From the NCBI GenBank assembly GCA_050486405.1, contig JBJHDF010000036.1, forward strand, positions 1 to 30,323: a stretch of 30,323 nucleotides of DNA. Reading direction: 5' to 3'. Under the pieces are notes generated by a model. The model made no database searches and was not told the DNA's origin. It saw only the letters and a list, made by a program, of their open reading frames with translations. The position numbers and the translations under genes are program-made. Below, piece by piece: positions 1 to 8,815 of this stretch; positions within the stretch are counted from its first letter, which is position 1, and every line of letters begins with the position of its first letter. This stretch comes from JBJHDF01 sp050486405. Its GTDB lineage: Bacteria > Pseudomonadota > Gammaproteobacteria > Pseudomonadales > Cellvibrionaceae.

Positions 1-695
1 ATCCAGCGCTGGTTGATCAGCAGTTCCAGGGGGCGGTAGTGGGCCTTGTACTCCATCTTGCCGCAGGATCGGATCCAGTAGCCCAGGTAGACGTAGGGCA
101 AGCCCATTGCCCTGGCCTGCGCCACCTGGGAAAGGATGGCCAGCTTGCCCAGGCTGCGCCGCTCCTCGGCCGGATCGAAGAAGGTGTAGATGGCAGAGAG
201 GCCGTCCCGCAGCCGGTCGCAGACGGCGACGCCCAGCAGCCGGCCCTCCAGGCGGTATTCCAGGTAGTGTGTAAGTCCCCACTCACTGGTGAGAAACGCC
301 CGGTACTGGCTGCGCGAGGGGGGGTACATGTCACCGTCGCTGTGGCGGCCGCTGATGTAGTCGGCGTAAAGACGGTAGTGTTCGTCGCTCTGAATGGAGT
401 CCACCAAGCTTACGGTCAGGTCCTCGTTGCGCCGGGCGCAGCGGCGCTGGCTGCGGCTGGGGCGGAATTCCCGGACGGGAATACGGCAGGAGATACAGGC
501 CCGGCAACTGGCGCACTGGGGGCGATAGATGTGGCTGCCACTGCGGCGGAAACCCAGGCTGGAGAGGCGGGTGTAGAGGTCCATGTCCACCGGCACTTCC
601 GGGTCGATAAACACGGTGGTGGCGTCCCGGTCCGACAGATAGCTGCAGGGGTGCGGGTGGGTGGCAAACAGTTTCAGGTTGGACAGGTCGGTCAT
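1..695 (-). CDS. bpt: Aspartate/glutamate leucyltransferase (Bpt, ATE family), nearly complete, cut by left edge
   Basis: Transfers leucine from Leu-tRNA to proteins with N-terminal Asp or Glu, marking them for ClpS/ClpAP degradation in the cytoplasm. About 231 residues are visible from the ATG at 693-695, close to the family's full length of roughly 235, so only the extreme C-terminus is missing. Family marks are Cys17 followed by SYL, the cysteine cluster C61-x2-C64-x2-C67-x2-C70 after a YRP motif, and the conserved C-terminal stretch with YLGYWI and MEYKAHYRP. It lies 28 bp downstream of aat on the same strand, probably in one transcript with trxB and aat. The older name is arginyl-tRNA-protein transferase; leucyl specificity is inferred from the bacterial Bpt-type sequence and the aat neighbour. 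Confidence 0.93.
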   Translation of the reverse strand, partial: MTDLSNLKLFATHPHPCSYLSDRDATTVFIDPEVPVDMDLYTRLSSLGFRRSGSHIYRPQCASCRACISCRIPVREFRPSRSQRRCARRNEDLTVSLVDSIQSDEHYRLYADYISGRHSDGDMYPPSRSQYRAFLTSEWGLTHYLEYRLEGRLLGVAVCDRLRDGLSAIYTFFDPAEERRSLGKLAILSQVAQARAMGLPYVYLGYWIRSCGKMEYKAHYRPLELLINQRW

Positions 696-723
696 GGGAC
701 GCTCCGGGCCTGCCGTGAACGGT

Positions 724-1434
724 CTACCAGCGCCAATCGTCCGGTGGCTGGGGCCAGGGCGCGGGCGGTGCAGGCTCCTGGGCACAGTCTAACAGGATTT
801 GTGTGAAGACTTCACGGGGGATTTGCGTCGCCCCGAGACTGAACAGGTGCGGGCTGGCCACCTGGCCGTCGATCAGGGCAAAGTCCCAGTCCACCAGTTG
901 CCGGGCCAGGTGTGCCATGCCCACCTTGGAGGCGTTGTCCGCCCGGCTGAACATGGATTCACCGAAAAAGACCCGGCCCAGGGCTATGCCGTAGAGCCCG
1001 CCCACCAGTGCCTCATCCCGCCAGACCTCCACCGAGTGGGCGTGACCCAACCGGTGCAGATGATTGTAGGCGGCAAGCATGGCCGGGGTGATCCAGGTGC
1101 CGGCGGTGTAGGCCCTTGGCTCGGCGCAGTGAGCGATCACGCGCCCGAAGGCCCGGTCGAAGGTTACCCGGTAGCGCCGCTGGCGCAGCCATTTGCGCAG
1201 GCTGCGGGAAATATGCAACTCCCGGGGGTAGATGACCGTGCGCGGGTCCGGGCTCCACCAGAGGATAGGCTGCCCGGCGTCGTACCAGGGGAAAATCCCC
1301 TGGCGATAGGCCACCAGCAGTCGCTCGGGCGACAGGTCGCCCCCGGCAGCCAGCAGGCCGTCGGGTTCGTCCAGCGCAGACGCCGGCGGCGGAAAATCCA
1401 GGCTATCCGCCGCCAGCCAGGGGATGGGCAACAT
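724..1434 (-). CDS. aat: Leucyl/phenylalanyl-tRNA--protein transferase
   Basis: Adds Leu or Phe from aminoacyl-tRNA to N-terminal Lys or Arg of proteins, making primary N-degrons for ClpS/ClpAP. The 236-residue length is typical. The family core is plain: DGLLAAGGDLSPERLL near residue 25, QGIFPWY, ILWWSPDPR, a central TAGTWIT region, and GGLYGIALGRVFFGESMFS leading into ADNASK. The start at 1432-1434 is preceded by a purine-rich GGGGGAA. It lies 26 bp after trxB and 28 bp before bpt, so trxB-aat-bpt looks like one minus-strand operon. Placing the two N-end-rule transferases side by side is common in gammaproteobacteria. Confidence 0.96.
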   Translation of the reverse strand: MLPIPWLAADSLDFPPPASALDEPDGLLAAGGDLSPERLLVAYRQGIFPWYDAGQPILWWSPDPRTVIYPRELHISRSLRKWLRQRRYRVTFDRAFGRVIAHCAEPRAYTAGTWITPAMLAAYNHLHRLGHAHSVEVWRDEALVGGLYGIALGRVFFGESMFSRADNASKVGMAHLARQLVDWDFALIDGQVASPHLFSLGATQIPREVFTQILLDCAQEPAPPAPWPQPPDDWRW

Positions 1435-1460
1435 GGGTGTTCCCCCGCGCCCCGGGACGG

Positions 1461-2408
1461 TTACAGGTTATCCAGATACTTTTCCGCATCCAGCGCCGCC
1501 ATACAGCCCGAACCGGCGGAGGTCACCGCCTGGCGGTAGATGTGGTCGGCCACGTCGCCGGCGGCGAACACCCCCGGCACGCTGGTGGCGGTGGCTTCGC
1601 CGTTCAGGCCGCTTTTCACGATGATGTAGCCGTCCTTCATCTCCAGTTGCCCGGCGAAGATATCGGTATTGGGTTTGTGGCCGATGGCGATAAAGACGCC
1701 CTGGGCATCCAGTTCCCGGGTGTCTCCGCCCTGGGTGGCCTTGACGCGAATGCCCGTAACGCCGGTGTCGTCGCCCAGTACCTCATCCAGAGTGTGGTTC
1801 CACAACAGCCGGACATTGCCGCTCTCCGCCTTGGCGAACAGCTTGTCCTGGAGGATTTTCTCGGCGCGCAGGGTATCCCGGCGGTGCACCAGGGTGACCT
1901 CACTGGCGATATTGGACAGATAGAGCGCCTCTTCCACGGCGGTATTGCCGCCGCCCACCACCACCACTTTCTGGTCGCGGTAGAAAAAGCCGTCGCAGGT
2001 AGCGCAGGCGCTGACACCCTTGCCCATAAAGGCCTGTTCCGAAGGCAGGCCCAGGTACTGGGCGGAGGCGCCGGTGCAGATGATCAGCGCATCACAGGTA
2101 TAGGTGGACGTGCCCTCCAGAACAAAGGGGCGCTGCTTGAGGTCTACCCGGTCGATATGATCGAAGAGCACCTGGGTGTCAAAACGCTCGGCGTGCTGCT
2201 GCATCTGCACCATCAGGTCCGGGCCCTGCAGATCCGCGGGGCCGCCGGGCCAGTTCTCCACCTCGGTGGTGGTGGTCAGCTGACCGCCCTGCTGCATACC
2301 GGTGATCACCACCGGGTTCAGATTGGCGCGCGCGGCGTAGATCGCGGCGGTGTAGCCGGCGGGGCCGGAGCCGAGGATGATCAGCCGGTGATGCTGGGCG
2401 TCGGTCAT
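1461..2408 (-). CDS. trxB: Thioredoxin-disulfide reductase
   Basis: FAD enzyme that reduces thioredoxin with NADPH. The chosen start (ATG 2406-2408) gives 315 residues, the usual family length. AAGGAA lies 9 nt upstream, whereas the 24-residue in-frame extension beyond it has no such site and does not look like TrxB. Features in order: FAD-binding GSGPAGYTAA at about 13-22, the redox pair CATC (Cys135, Cys138), and the NADPH-binding GGGNTAVEEA just after it. The C-terminal FAD region carries GVFAAGDVAD. The gene heads the trxB-aat-bpt run and diverges from ftsK. In Escherichia coli lrp lies between trxB and ftsK; no lrp is present here. Confidence 0.97.
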   Translation of the reverse strand: MTDAQHHRLIILGSGPAGYTAAIYAARANLNPVVITGMQQGGQLTTTTEVENWPGGPADLQGPDLMVQMQQHAERFDTQVLFDHIDRVDLKQRPFVLEGTSTYTCDALIICTGASAQYLGLPSEQAFMGKGVSACATCDGFFYRDQKVVVVGGGNTAVEEALYLSNIASEVTLVHRRDTLRAEKILQDKLFAKAESGNVRLLWNHTLDEVLGDDTGVTGIRVKATQGGDTRELDAQGVFIAIGHKPNTDIFAGQLEMKDGYIIVKSGLNGEATATSVPGVFAAGDVADHIYRQAVTSAGSGCMAALDAEKYLDNL

Positions 2409-2714
2409 GTCGGGGTATTCCTTATGGAAGGTGAGTTGAAAATTGCCGCCAATGATAAGTGAATCCCGGAAGCGGGGCAAAATTGAGTGTTTTAATGCGT
2501 CGTATTGTCAAAACCTATAAACTGTCTTTTACAAATAAATTGCTCAACTCAAGTTTCGGAGTTCGATGCTATGAGGGTGGCACAAGCTGCCCGAGCGGAG
2601 CGGTATGGAGCTCACGGCGTGTCCCGGAAAGGCATACGCGGACCCGGCTCCCCGAATTGAAGCTCCAAACTTGAGATACAATAGCCGCGCTCGCAACGCC
2701 TCTGGGGAATCCAT
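2409..2714. promoter_or_regulatory. Divergent intergenic region between trxB and ftsK
   Basis: This 306-bp gap must hold promoters for both flanking units and is more AT-rich than the genes, especially 2480-2555. On the minus strand a perfect TTGACA lies at 2506-2511, but no convincing -10 follows at normal spacing. On the plus strand TTGTCA (2505-2510) followed after 19 nt by TACAAA (2530-2535) is a possible ftsK promoter. A second plus-strand -10-like TACAAT (2677-2682) sits close to the gene, with TTGAAG only 14 nt before it. The downstream half is dominated by a long inverted repeat, listed separately. No convincing coding sequence was seen. Confidence 0.4.
2548..2675. repeat. Imperfect long inverted repeat (128 bp end to end)
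   Basis: The left arm at 2548-2567 begins CTCAAGTTT and continues to GGAG. The right arm at 2656-2675 reads as its reverse complement, ending AAACTTGAG, with a one-base bulge on each side of the GGAG/CTCC block. About 88 bp of GC-rich sequence lies between the arms. It could be a small non-autonomous element, a structured leader of ftsK, or a chance foldback. No target-site duplication is evident at the ends. The right arm stops just before a -10-like TACAAT upstream of ftsK. Confidence 0.5.
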
Positions 2715-5063
2715 TTGAAAGCCAGCAAAACCGCCCAAGAAACCGCCGTCCCGACCGAAAGCCTGGGAGTGCGCGTCATCCGGGAAGGGGCCCTGATCGG
2801 CCTGGTGGCCGTCTGTGCCTACCTGTTGCTGGCGCTGCTCACCTACGATCCCGGCGATCCCGGCTGGTCCCACACCGGTGACAACCTGCGGGTCCAGAAC
2901 GCCGGTGGCCCGGCAGGCGCCTGGCTGGCGGACGTCTTCTTCTCCCTGTTCGGCTACCTGGCCTACCTGTTTCCCGTGATGCTGGCCTATCGCGCCTGGC
3001 TGGTGTTCCGCGAGCGCGCCCGACATCCGCAGTTTGACTGGTTGCTGTTCGCCCTGCGGGTGGTGGGACTGGTGCTGGTAATGGTGGCCGGCACGGGTTT
3101 GGCCACCATGCACTTCCATCCCCAGGAAACGGTGCTGCCCATGGCCCAGGGGGCCGGCGGCGCGCTGGGCTTTTCCGTGGCCGAAGCGGTGCAGGGCGCC
3201 TTCAGCTACACCGGTGGCACCCTGGTGCTGCTGGCGATCTTCCTGTTCGGCATGACCATTTTTACCGATCTGTCCTGGCTGCGACTGATGGACGAAATCG
3301 GGCGCATCACCCTGGGTTTCTTTGCCTGGCTGCGGGACAGTCTCGAGCACCGGCGCCACCAGCGCGAGGAAAAGCGCCTGGTGAAGGAAGCCCAGCGCCA
3401 GCGCCGGGATACCGCCGCCCGCCACGTTCTGGAAGAGTCCCGCAAGGTTCCACCGACCATTTCCGAGCCGCGCCGCAAGGCGCCGCCGAAACCGCCCCGC
3501 GTCCAGCAGCCGTCGCTGTTCGACACCCTGGACGACAGCCCGGTGACCGGCACCCTGCCGGGGCTCAACCTGCTGGACCCGGCGGACGACCACAGCGACA
3601 AGGCCTACTCCAAGGAGTCACTGGAGGCCATGTCCAAACTGCTGGAACTCAAGCTCAAGGATTTCGGCATCGAGATCGAAGTGGTGTCGGTACAGCCCGG
3701 CCCCGTGGTTACCCGCTTTGAGATCCAGCCGGCGCCGGGGGTCAAGGCCAGCCGCATCACCAACCTGGCCCGGGACCTGGCGCGCTCCCTGGCGGTGATC
3801 AGTGTGCGGGTGGTGGAAGTGATCCCCGGCAAGTCGGTGATGGGTGTCGAGATCCCCAACGAACACCGGGAAATCGTCCGCCTCAGTGAAGTACTGGCCT
3901 CGGATGTCTACGCCCGGGCCCGTTCCCATCTCACGCTGGCGCTGGGCCACGACATTGCCGGCGAACCGGTGGTGGCGGACCTGGCGCGCATGCCCCACCT
4001 GCTGGTGGCCGGCACCACCGGTTCGGGCAAGTCCGTGGGTGTTAACGTCATGCTGCTCAGCCTGCTCTACAAATCCACCCCCAAGGACGTGCGGCTGATG
4101 CTGGTGGACCCGAAAATGCTGGAGCTGTCGGTGTACGAGGGCATTCCGCACCTGCTGACGCCGGTGATCACCGACATGAAGGACGCCGCCAACGGCCTGC
4201 GCTGGTGCGTGGGCGAAATGGAGCGGCGCTACCGGCTTATGGCCGCCCTGGGGGTGCGCAATCTGGCCGGTTTCAACCGCAAGGTGGAGGACGCCGCCCG
4301 CGCTGGGCAACCCATCACCGACCCCATGTGGCAGCCTGAAGAGCATTTCGAGGCGGGGGAAGACGTGGCGCCGGCACCGGAACTGACCACCCTGCCCACC
4401 ATCGTGGTGGTGATCGACGAATTCGCCGACATGATGATGATCGTTGGCAAAAAAGTGGAGCAACTGATCGCACGTATCGCACAAAAAGCGCGGGCGGCGG
4501 GAATTCATTTGATTCTGGCGACTCAAAGACCCTCGGTGGATGTCATCACCGGCCTGATCAAGGCCAATGTGCCGACGCGGATCGCCTTTCAGGTATCCTC
4601 GAAGATCGATTCGCGCACGATTCTGGATCAGGGCGGTGCCGAACAACTGCTGGGTCATGGCGACATGCTCTACCTGCCCCCGGGCACCAGCGTGCCGGTG
4701 CGGGTGCACGGCGCTTTTGTGGACGACCACGAGGTGCACAAGGTGGTGGCGGACTGGAAAAAACGCGGCCAGCCCGACTACATCGACGGCATCACCGATG
4801 AAAGCAACAGCAGTATTCCGGTGCCGGGCATGCCCGGCGGTGGCGGTGACGACGAGGGCGATAGCGGTGAGGGCGATGCCCTCTACGACCAGGCGGTGGC
4901 CTTTGTCATCGAGTCGCGCAAGGCGTCCATCTCCTCGGTGCAGCGCAAGCTGCGCATTGGCTACAATCGTGCGGCCCGCCTGATCGACACCATGGAGGCC
5001 GCTGGCGTTGTGTCCGAGGCCGGACACAACGGCAACCGGGAAGTGCTGGTACCCAAACGCTGA
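2715..5063 (+). CDS. ftsK: DNA translocase FtsK
   Basis: Septal DNA pump that clears and unlinks chromosome ends at division and activates XerCD. The 782-residue protein has hydrophobic segments near 25-44, 71-97, 109-131 and 167-187, a fairly short basic and Pro-containing linker, then the motor. Walker A GTTGSGKS is at 433-440 and Walker B VVVIDEFAD at about 564-572. A winged-helix gamma domain (about 717-782) should read KOPS sites. The start is TTG: an in-frame TAG lies at 2682-2684, no ATG or GTG occurs between it and the TTG, and GGGGA lies a few bases upstream. The length resembles the Pseudomonas type rather than the long-linker E. coli form. lolA follows 39 bp downstream. Confidence 0.97.
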   Translation: MKASKTAQETAVPTESLGVRVIREGALIGLVAVCAYLLLALLTYDPGDPGWSHTGDNLRVQNAGGPAGAWLADVFFSLFGYLAYLFPVMLAYRAWLVFRERARHPQFDWLLFALRVVGLVLVMVAGTGLATMHFHPQETVLPMAQGAGGALGFSVAEAVQGAFSYTGGTLVLLAIFLFGMTIFTDLSWLRLMDEIGRITLGFFAWLRDSLEHRRHQREEKRLVKEAQRQRRDTAARHVLEESRKVPPTISEPRRKAPPKPPRVQQPSLFDTLDDSPVTGTLPGLNLLDPADDHSDKAYSKESLEAMSKLLELKLKDFGIEIEVVSVQPGPVVTRFEIQPAPGVKASRITNLARDLARSLAVISVRVVEVIPGKSVMGVEIPNEHREIVRLSEVLASDVYARARSHLTLALGHDIAGEPVVADLARMPHLLVAGTTGSGKSVGVNVMLLSLLYKSTPKDVRLMLVDPKMLELSVYEGIPHLLTPVITDMKDAANGLRWCVGEMERRYRLMAALGVRNLAGFNRKVEDAARAGQPITDPMWQPEEHFEAGEDVAPAPELTTLPTIVVVIDEFADMMMIVGKKVEQLIARIAQKARAAGIHLILATQRPSVDVITGLIKANVPTRIAFQVSSKIDSRTILDQGGAEQLLGHGDMLYLPPGTSVPVRVHGAFVDDHEVHKVVADWKKRGQPDYIDGITDESNSSIPVPGMPGGGGDDEGDSGEGDALYDQAVAFVIESRKASISSVQRKLRIGYNRAARLIDTMEAAGVVSEAGHNGNREVLVPKR

Positions 5064-5102
5064 TCCTTTAGGTCTTGAGAAAAGGTTTTGAGAAATCGCC
5101 CT

Positions 5103-5732
5103 ATGAAGTCATTCCTGCTGCGCCTTTGTGTCACTGTTTTTGGTTCGATCATTTTCAGCGCAAGCGCGCTGGCCGAAAAGGATGCCACCGACGACCTGCA
5201 CCAGCGGCTGGAAGCCATCACCAGCCTGCAGGGCGATTTTACCCAGATGTTGATCGATGCCGACGGCACCCTGCTGGACGAGAGTCAGGGCCAGTTCGCC
5301 ATGCAGCGCCCGGGCCTGTTCCGCTGGCACACCAGTGAGCCTTTCGAGCAACTGCTGGTGTCCGATGGCGATGTGGTCTGGCTCTACGACCCCGATCTGG
5401 AGCAGGTGACGGTGCGCCCGGTCAGCGACCAGTTGCAGCAGACGCCCGCCGTGCTGATCAGCGGTGACCTGTCCGATCTGCGCGCGACCTTTGACGTGGC
5501 AAAACTGCCGGACAACAGCGAACTGTTCATGCTCTACCCCAAAAGCGAGGAGAGCCTGTTCGACAGCCTGACGCTGGTGTTCGCCGAACAGCAACTGACG
5601 GAAATTCGCGTGCGCGATAGCCTGGGACAGCTCACCCGCTTTCAGTTGCAGAATGTGGCCCGCAATCGCCCGGTGGACAGGGAGCTGTTCCACTTCGAAG
5701 CACCCGAGGGCACGGATGTGCTCATCGACTGA
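5103..5732 (+). CDS. lolA: Outer-membrane lipoprotein carrier protein LolA
   Basis: Periplasmic chaperone that takes lipoproteins from LolCDE and hands them to LolB at the outer membrane. The 209-residue protein starts at ATG 5103, giving a clean signal peptide of about 24 residues ending SASALA with no lipobox cysteine. An upstream in-frame TTG at 5088 would add only MRNRP and is poorly placed relative to the AAAAGG. The mature part shows LQGDFTQ, then the GQFAMQRPGLFRWHT block typical of LolA, and a late LTLVFAEQQLTEIRVRD strand pair. The stop overlaps the start of rarA by one base, so translation of the two is probably coupled. Confidence 0.95.
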   Translation: MKSFLLRLCVTVFGSIIFSASALAEKDATDDLHQRLEAITSLQGDFTQMLIDADGTLLDESQGQFAMQRPGLFRWHTSEPFEQLLVSDGDVVWLYDPDLEQVTVRPVSDQLQQTPAVLISGDLSDLRATFDVAKLPDNSELFMLYPKSEESLFDSLTLVFAEQQLTEIRVRDSLGQLTRFQLQNVARNRPVDRELFHFEAPEGTDVLID

Positions 5733-7072
5733 TGGCCGGCGACCTGTTCGACAGTGCGCCCGCCTACCAGCCCCTGGCGGCGCGCATGCGGCCGCGCACT
5801 GTCGCCGAGTACATAGGCCAGGAACACCTGCTGGCGCCGGGCAAGCCTCTGCGCGAAGCCATAGATCGCGGGCACCTGCACTCCATGATTTTCTGGGGGC
5901 CGCCGGGGGTGGGCAAAACCACCCTGGCCCGGCTGTTTTCCGAGCAGGCCGATGCCCGTTTTGAAACCCTCTCCGCCGTGCTGTCCGGGGTCAAGGACAT
6001 CCGCGCCGCCGTTGCGGTGGCGCAGCAGGAGCGCACCGGCAGCGGCCGCAAAACCATTCTCTTTGTGGACGAGGTGCACCGCTTCAACAAGTCCCAGCAG
6101 GATGCCTTTCTGCCCTACGTGGAAGACGGCACCCTGATCTTTATCGGCGCCACCACGGAAAACCCCTCCTTCGAACTCAACAACGCCCTGCTGTCGCGCT
6201 GCCGGGTCTATGTGCTGCGCGGTCTCACTGCGGAACACCTGCAGCAGGTGCTGCAGCAGGCGCTGGAAGACGCAGACAGGGGCCTGGGCGATCAGTCCCT
6301 GGTGCTCGACGACGAGGTACTGGCCACACTGGCCCGCGCCGCCGACGGCGACGCCCGCAAGGCTCTGAACCTGCTGGAAATTGCCGCCGATCTGGCCAGT
6401 GAGCAGGGCGCCGACAAGCGCATCGACCAGTCGGTGCTGGCCGAAGTGCTGGCCGGAGATGTGCGCCGCTTCGACAAGGGCGGCGATGTGTTTTACGAGC
6501 AGATTTCCGCACTGCACAAGGCGGTGCGCGGCTCCTCTCCGGACGCTGCCCTCTACTGGCTGGTGCGCATGCTCGACGGCGGCTGCGACCCGCTCTATGT
6601 CGCCCGGCGGGTGGTACGCATGGCCAGCGAAGACATCGGCAACGCCGACCCCCGCGCCCTGAATATCGCCCTGGACGCCTGGGATGTGCAGGAGCGCCTG
6701 GGCAGCCCCGAAGGCGAGTTGGCCCTGGCCCAGGCCGTGGTCTACCTGGCCTCGGCAGCCAAGAGCAATGCCGTGTATAATGCCTGGAAACAGGCTGCGG
6801 CCGAGGTGCGCCAGTCGCCCAGTTACGAGGTGCCGGTGCATCTGCGCAATGCTCCCACCGGATTGATGAAGTCCCTGGATTACGGTGCCGAATACCGCTA
6901 CGCTCACGACGAACCGGGCGGTTACGCGGCGGGGGAAAATTACTTTCCGCCGGAACTGGCCGAGCGCCGCTACTACCATCCGGTGGACCGTGGTCTGGAA
7001 CAGAAGATTCGCGAAAAACTGGAGCACCTGCGCGAGTTGGACCGGCAAAGCAGTTTCAAGCGTTACGAATAG
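5732..7072 (+). CDS. rarA: Replication-associated recombination protein A (MgsA/WRNIP1-family AAA+ ATPase)
   Basis: Clamp-loader-like AAA+ protein acting at stalled forks with SSB. The 446-residue length matches the family. Residues 1-55 carry the conserved RMRPRTVAEYIGQEHLL segment; Walker A is GPPGVGKT (56-63), Walker B ILFVDEVHRF (DEVHRF at 113-118), and sensor 1 is the IGATTENPSFELN region. A C-terminal tetramerisation part follows, with the conserved YAHDEPGGYAAGENYFP near the end. The ATG overlaps the lolA stop by one base and crcB begins 18 bp downstream. The lolA-rarA pairing is common in gammaproteobacteria. Confidence 0.97.
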   Translation: MAGDLFDSAPAYQPLAARMRPRTVAEYIGQEHLLAPGKPLREAIDRGHLHSMIFWGPPGVGKTTLARLFSEQADARFETLSAVLSGVKDIRAAVAVAQQERTGSGRKTILFVDEVHRFNKSQQDAFLPYVEDGTLIFIGATTENPSFELNNALLSRCRVYVLRGLTAEHLQQVLQQALEDADRGLGDQSLVLDDEVLATLARAADGDARKALNLLEIAADLASEQGADKRIDQSVLAEVLAGDVRRFDKGGDVFYEQISALHKAVRGSSPDAALYWLVRMLDGGCDPLYVARRVVRMASEDIGNADPRALNIALDAWDVQERLGSPEGELALAQAVVYLASAAKSNAVYNAWKQAAAEVRQSPSYEVPVHLRNAPTGLMKSLDYGAEYRYAHDEPGGYAAGENYFPPELAERRYYHPVDRGLEQKIREKLEHLRELDRQSSFKRYE

Positions 7073-7090
7073 CGCTCTAAGGAAAACAAG

Positions 7091-7465
7091 ATGCAATGGC
7101 TGGCCGTAGCCCTTGGCGGCGCCGTGGGCGCCATGGGGCGCTACGCATTGTTGGTGTGGCTCTATCCGGTCACGGGTAACCGCTTCCCGCTGGGAACTTT
7201 CACCGCCAATCTGGTGGGCTGCTTCCTGGTGGGTATCTGTTACGTGTTGATCGTGGAAAAGGCCGTGCTCTCACCCGAGTGGCGGCTGTGGCTGATGATT
7301 GGGTTTCTCGGCGCGCTGACCACCTTTTCCACCTTTTCGCTGGATGCGCTGATTCTGTGGCAGAACGGACACGGCCTGACGGCGCTGCTCTATGTGCTCG
7401 CCACTGTGTTCGGTTGTCTATTGGCGGTGGCCCTGTCCGTGGCACTGACCCACAGATTGCTTTAG
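7091..7465 (+). CDS. crcB: Fluoride ion exporter CrcB (Fluc family)
   Basis: Small dual-topology channel that lets fluoride leave the cytoplasm. The 124-residue protein has four hydrophobic segments: an N-terminal GGAVGAMGRY, then TFTANLVGCFLVG with conserved Asn40, then the signature GFLGALTTFSTFS at 71-83, then a final helix. AAGGAAA precedes the ATG. Only 18 bp separate it from rarA, so there is no room for the fluoride riboswitch that often precedes crcB; expression probably follows the upstream genes. Confidence 0.95.
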   Translation: MQWLAVALGGAVGAMGRYALLVWLYPVTGNRFPLGTFTANLVGCFLVGICYVLIVEKAVLSPEWRLWLMIGFLGALTTFSTFSLDALILWQNGHGLTALLYVLATVFGCLLAVALSVALTHRLL

Positions 7466-7486
7466 TTTTACAACAGTTCGTTATAC
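7457..7486 (+). promoter_or_regulatory. Possible sigma-70 promoter for serS
   Basis: TTGCTT at 7457-7462, overlapping the end of crcB, is followed after 18 nt by TTATAC (7481-7486). The pair would start transcription about 15 nt before the serS ATG, which leaves space for the GGAAG ribosome-binding site. Both boxes are imperfect, so serS could equally be read through from crcB. Confidence 0.35.
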
Positions 7487-7509
7487 GACAACAGTACCGA
7501 CGGAAGATT

Positions 7510-8793
7510 ATGCTGGATCCAAAATTTGTACGCACCCATCCCGACGTCGCGGCCGCCGGCCTGAAAAAGCGCGGTTTTGAGCTCGACGTGGCCCAATTGG
7601 CCGCGCTGGAAGAGCAGCGCAAGGCCGCGCAAATCCGGGCGGAGCAATTGCAGAGCGAGCGCAACAGCCGTGCCAGGTCCATTGGCCAGGCCAAAAGCCG
7701 CGGTGAAGACATTGCACCATTGCTGCAGCAGGTCGATCAGCTCAAGCAGGATCTGGCCAGCGCCGAAAGCGAGCTGGAATCGATACAGGCGCAACTGGAC
7801 GACATTTTCAGCGGTCTGCCCAATATTCCCGCCGACGAAGTACCCGAGGGCGCCAGCGAAGACGACAACGTCGAAGTGCGCCGCTGGGGTTCAGCGGGGC
7901 AGTTCGATTTTCCCGTGCGCGATCATGTGGATATCGGCGAAATGCTCGGCGGTCTGGATTTCGACGCCGGCAGCAGAATTACCGGCGCCCGTTTTACGGT
8001 CATGCGCTCGGGTGTGGCGCGCCTGCACCGGGCGCTGATCCAGTTTATGCTGGACACCCACATCAACGAACACGGCTACGAAGAAGTCAATGTGCCCTAT
8101 ATCGTCAACAGCGATTCGCTGTTCGGCACCGGCAATCTGCCCAAATTCGCCGAGGATCTGTTCAAGCTGGAGGACGAGCGGGGTTTCTACCTGATTCCCA
8201 CCGCGGAAGTGCCGGTAACGAACCTGCTGCGCAATCAGTTGCTCGACAGCGCCGAGGCGCTGCCCATGAAATTTGTCTGCCACACGCCCTGTTTTCGCAG
8301 CGAGGCCGGCAGCCACGGCAAGGATACCCGGGGCATGATTCGTCAGCACCAGTTTGAAAAAGTGGAACTGGTGCAGTTTGTGCGCCCGGAAGACTCCGAC
8401 ACAGCGCTGGAAGCGCTTACCGGGCACGCCGAAGCCATTCTGCAGAAACTCGGGTTGCCCTATCGGGCCATGCTGCTGTGCGGCGGCGATATGGGTTTTT
8501 CCGCCGCCAAGACCTACGACCTGGAAGTCTGGCTGCCGTCTCAGGAACGCTACCGGGAAATTTCCTCGTGCAGCAACTTCCGCGATTTCCAGGCTCGGCG
8601 CATGAAGGCCCGCTTCCGTCACCCGGACACCGGCAAACCGGAATTGCTGCACACCCTCAACGGCTCCGGCCTCGCTATTGGCCGCACCCTGCTGGCTATA
8701 CTGGAAAACTACCAGCAGGTCGATGGCAGCGTGATCATTCCTGAAGCATTGCGCAGCTATATGGGCAATACCGAGCGCCTGAGTCCAAACTGA
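7510..8793 (+). CDS. serS: Seryl-tRNA synthetase
   Basis: Class II synthetase that charges tRNA-Ser (and tRNA-Sec where present). The start is ATG 7510, preceded by GGAAG, giving 427 residues. The frame is open upstream into crcB, but the protein family begins at MLDPKFVRTHPD. The N-terminal 100 residues form the Glu/Gln/Arg-rich antiparallel coiled-coil arm that grips the tRNA. Motif 2 includes CFRSEAGSHGKDTRG (Arg263) and motif 3 is NGSGLAIGRTLLAILE from residue 384. Spacing suggests cotranscription with cysG 22 bp downstream. Confidence 0.98.
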   Translation: MLDPKFVRTHPDVAAAGLKKRGFELDVAQLAALEEQRKAAQIRAEQLQSERNSRARSIGQAKSRGEDIAPLLQQVDQLKQDLASAESELESIQAQLDDIFSGLPNIPADEVPEGASEDDNVEVRRWGSAGQFDFPVRDHVDIGEMLGGLDFDAGSRITGARFTVMRSGVARLHRALIQFMLDTHINEHGYEEVNVPYIVNSDSLFGTGNLPKFAEDLFKLEDERGFYLIPTAEVPVTNLLRNQLLDSAEALPMKFVCHTPCFRSEAGSHGKDTRGMIRQHQFEKVELVQFVRPEDSDTALEALTGHAEAILQKLGLPYRAMLLCGGDMGFSAAKTYDLEVWLPSQERYREISSCSNFRDFQARRMKARFRHPDTGKPELLHTLNGSGLAIGRTLLAILENYQQVDGSVIIPEALRSYMGNTERLSPN

Positions 8794-8815
8794 GGGGGCA
8801 GATGGGTGTAAACCC

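Noticed and set aside
2409..2480. 24-residue N-terminal extension of TrxB
   Set aside because: It lacks a ribosome-binding site and family similarity; AAGGAA precedes the internal ATG, which gives the standard length.
2657..2682. TTGAAG...TACAAT as an ftsK promoter
   Set aside because: The spacing is only 14 nt, too short for a normal sigma-70 promoter, though the -10 box alone is good.
3618..5027. Long open frame opposite ftsK (469 codons), with similar ones opposite most genes
   Set aside because: These are antisense shadows of GC-rich coding sequence: His/Gln/Arg-rich, no domains, no ribosome-binding site.
7073..7090. Fluoride riboswitch before crcB
   Set aside because: Only 18 bp separate rarA and crcB, too short for the aptamer.
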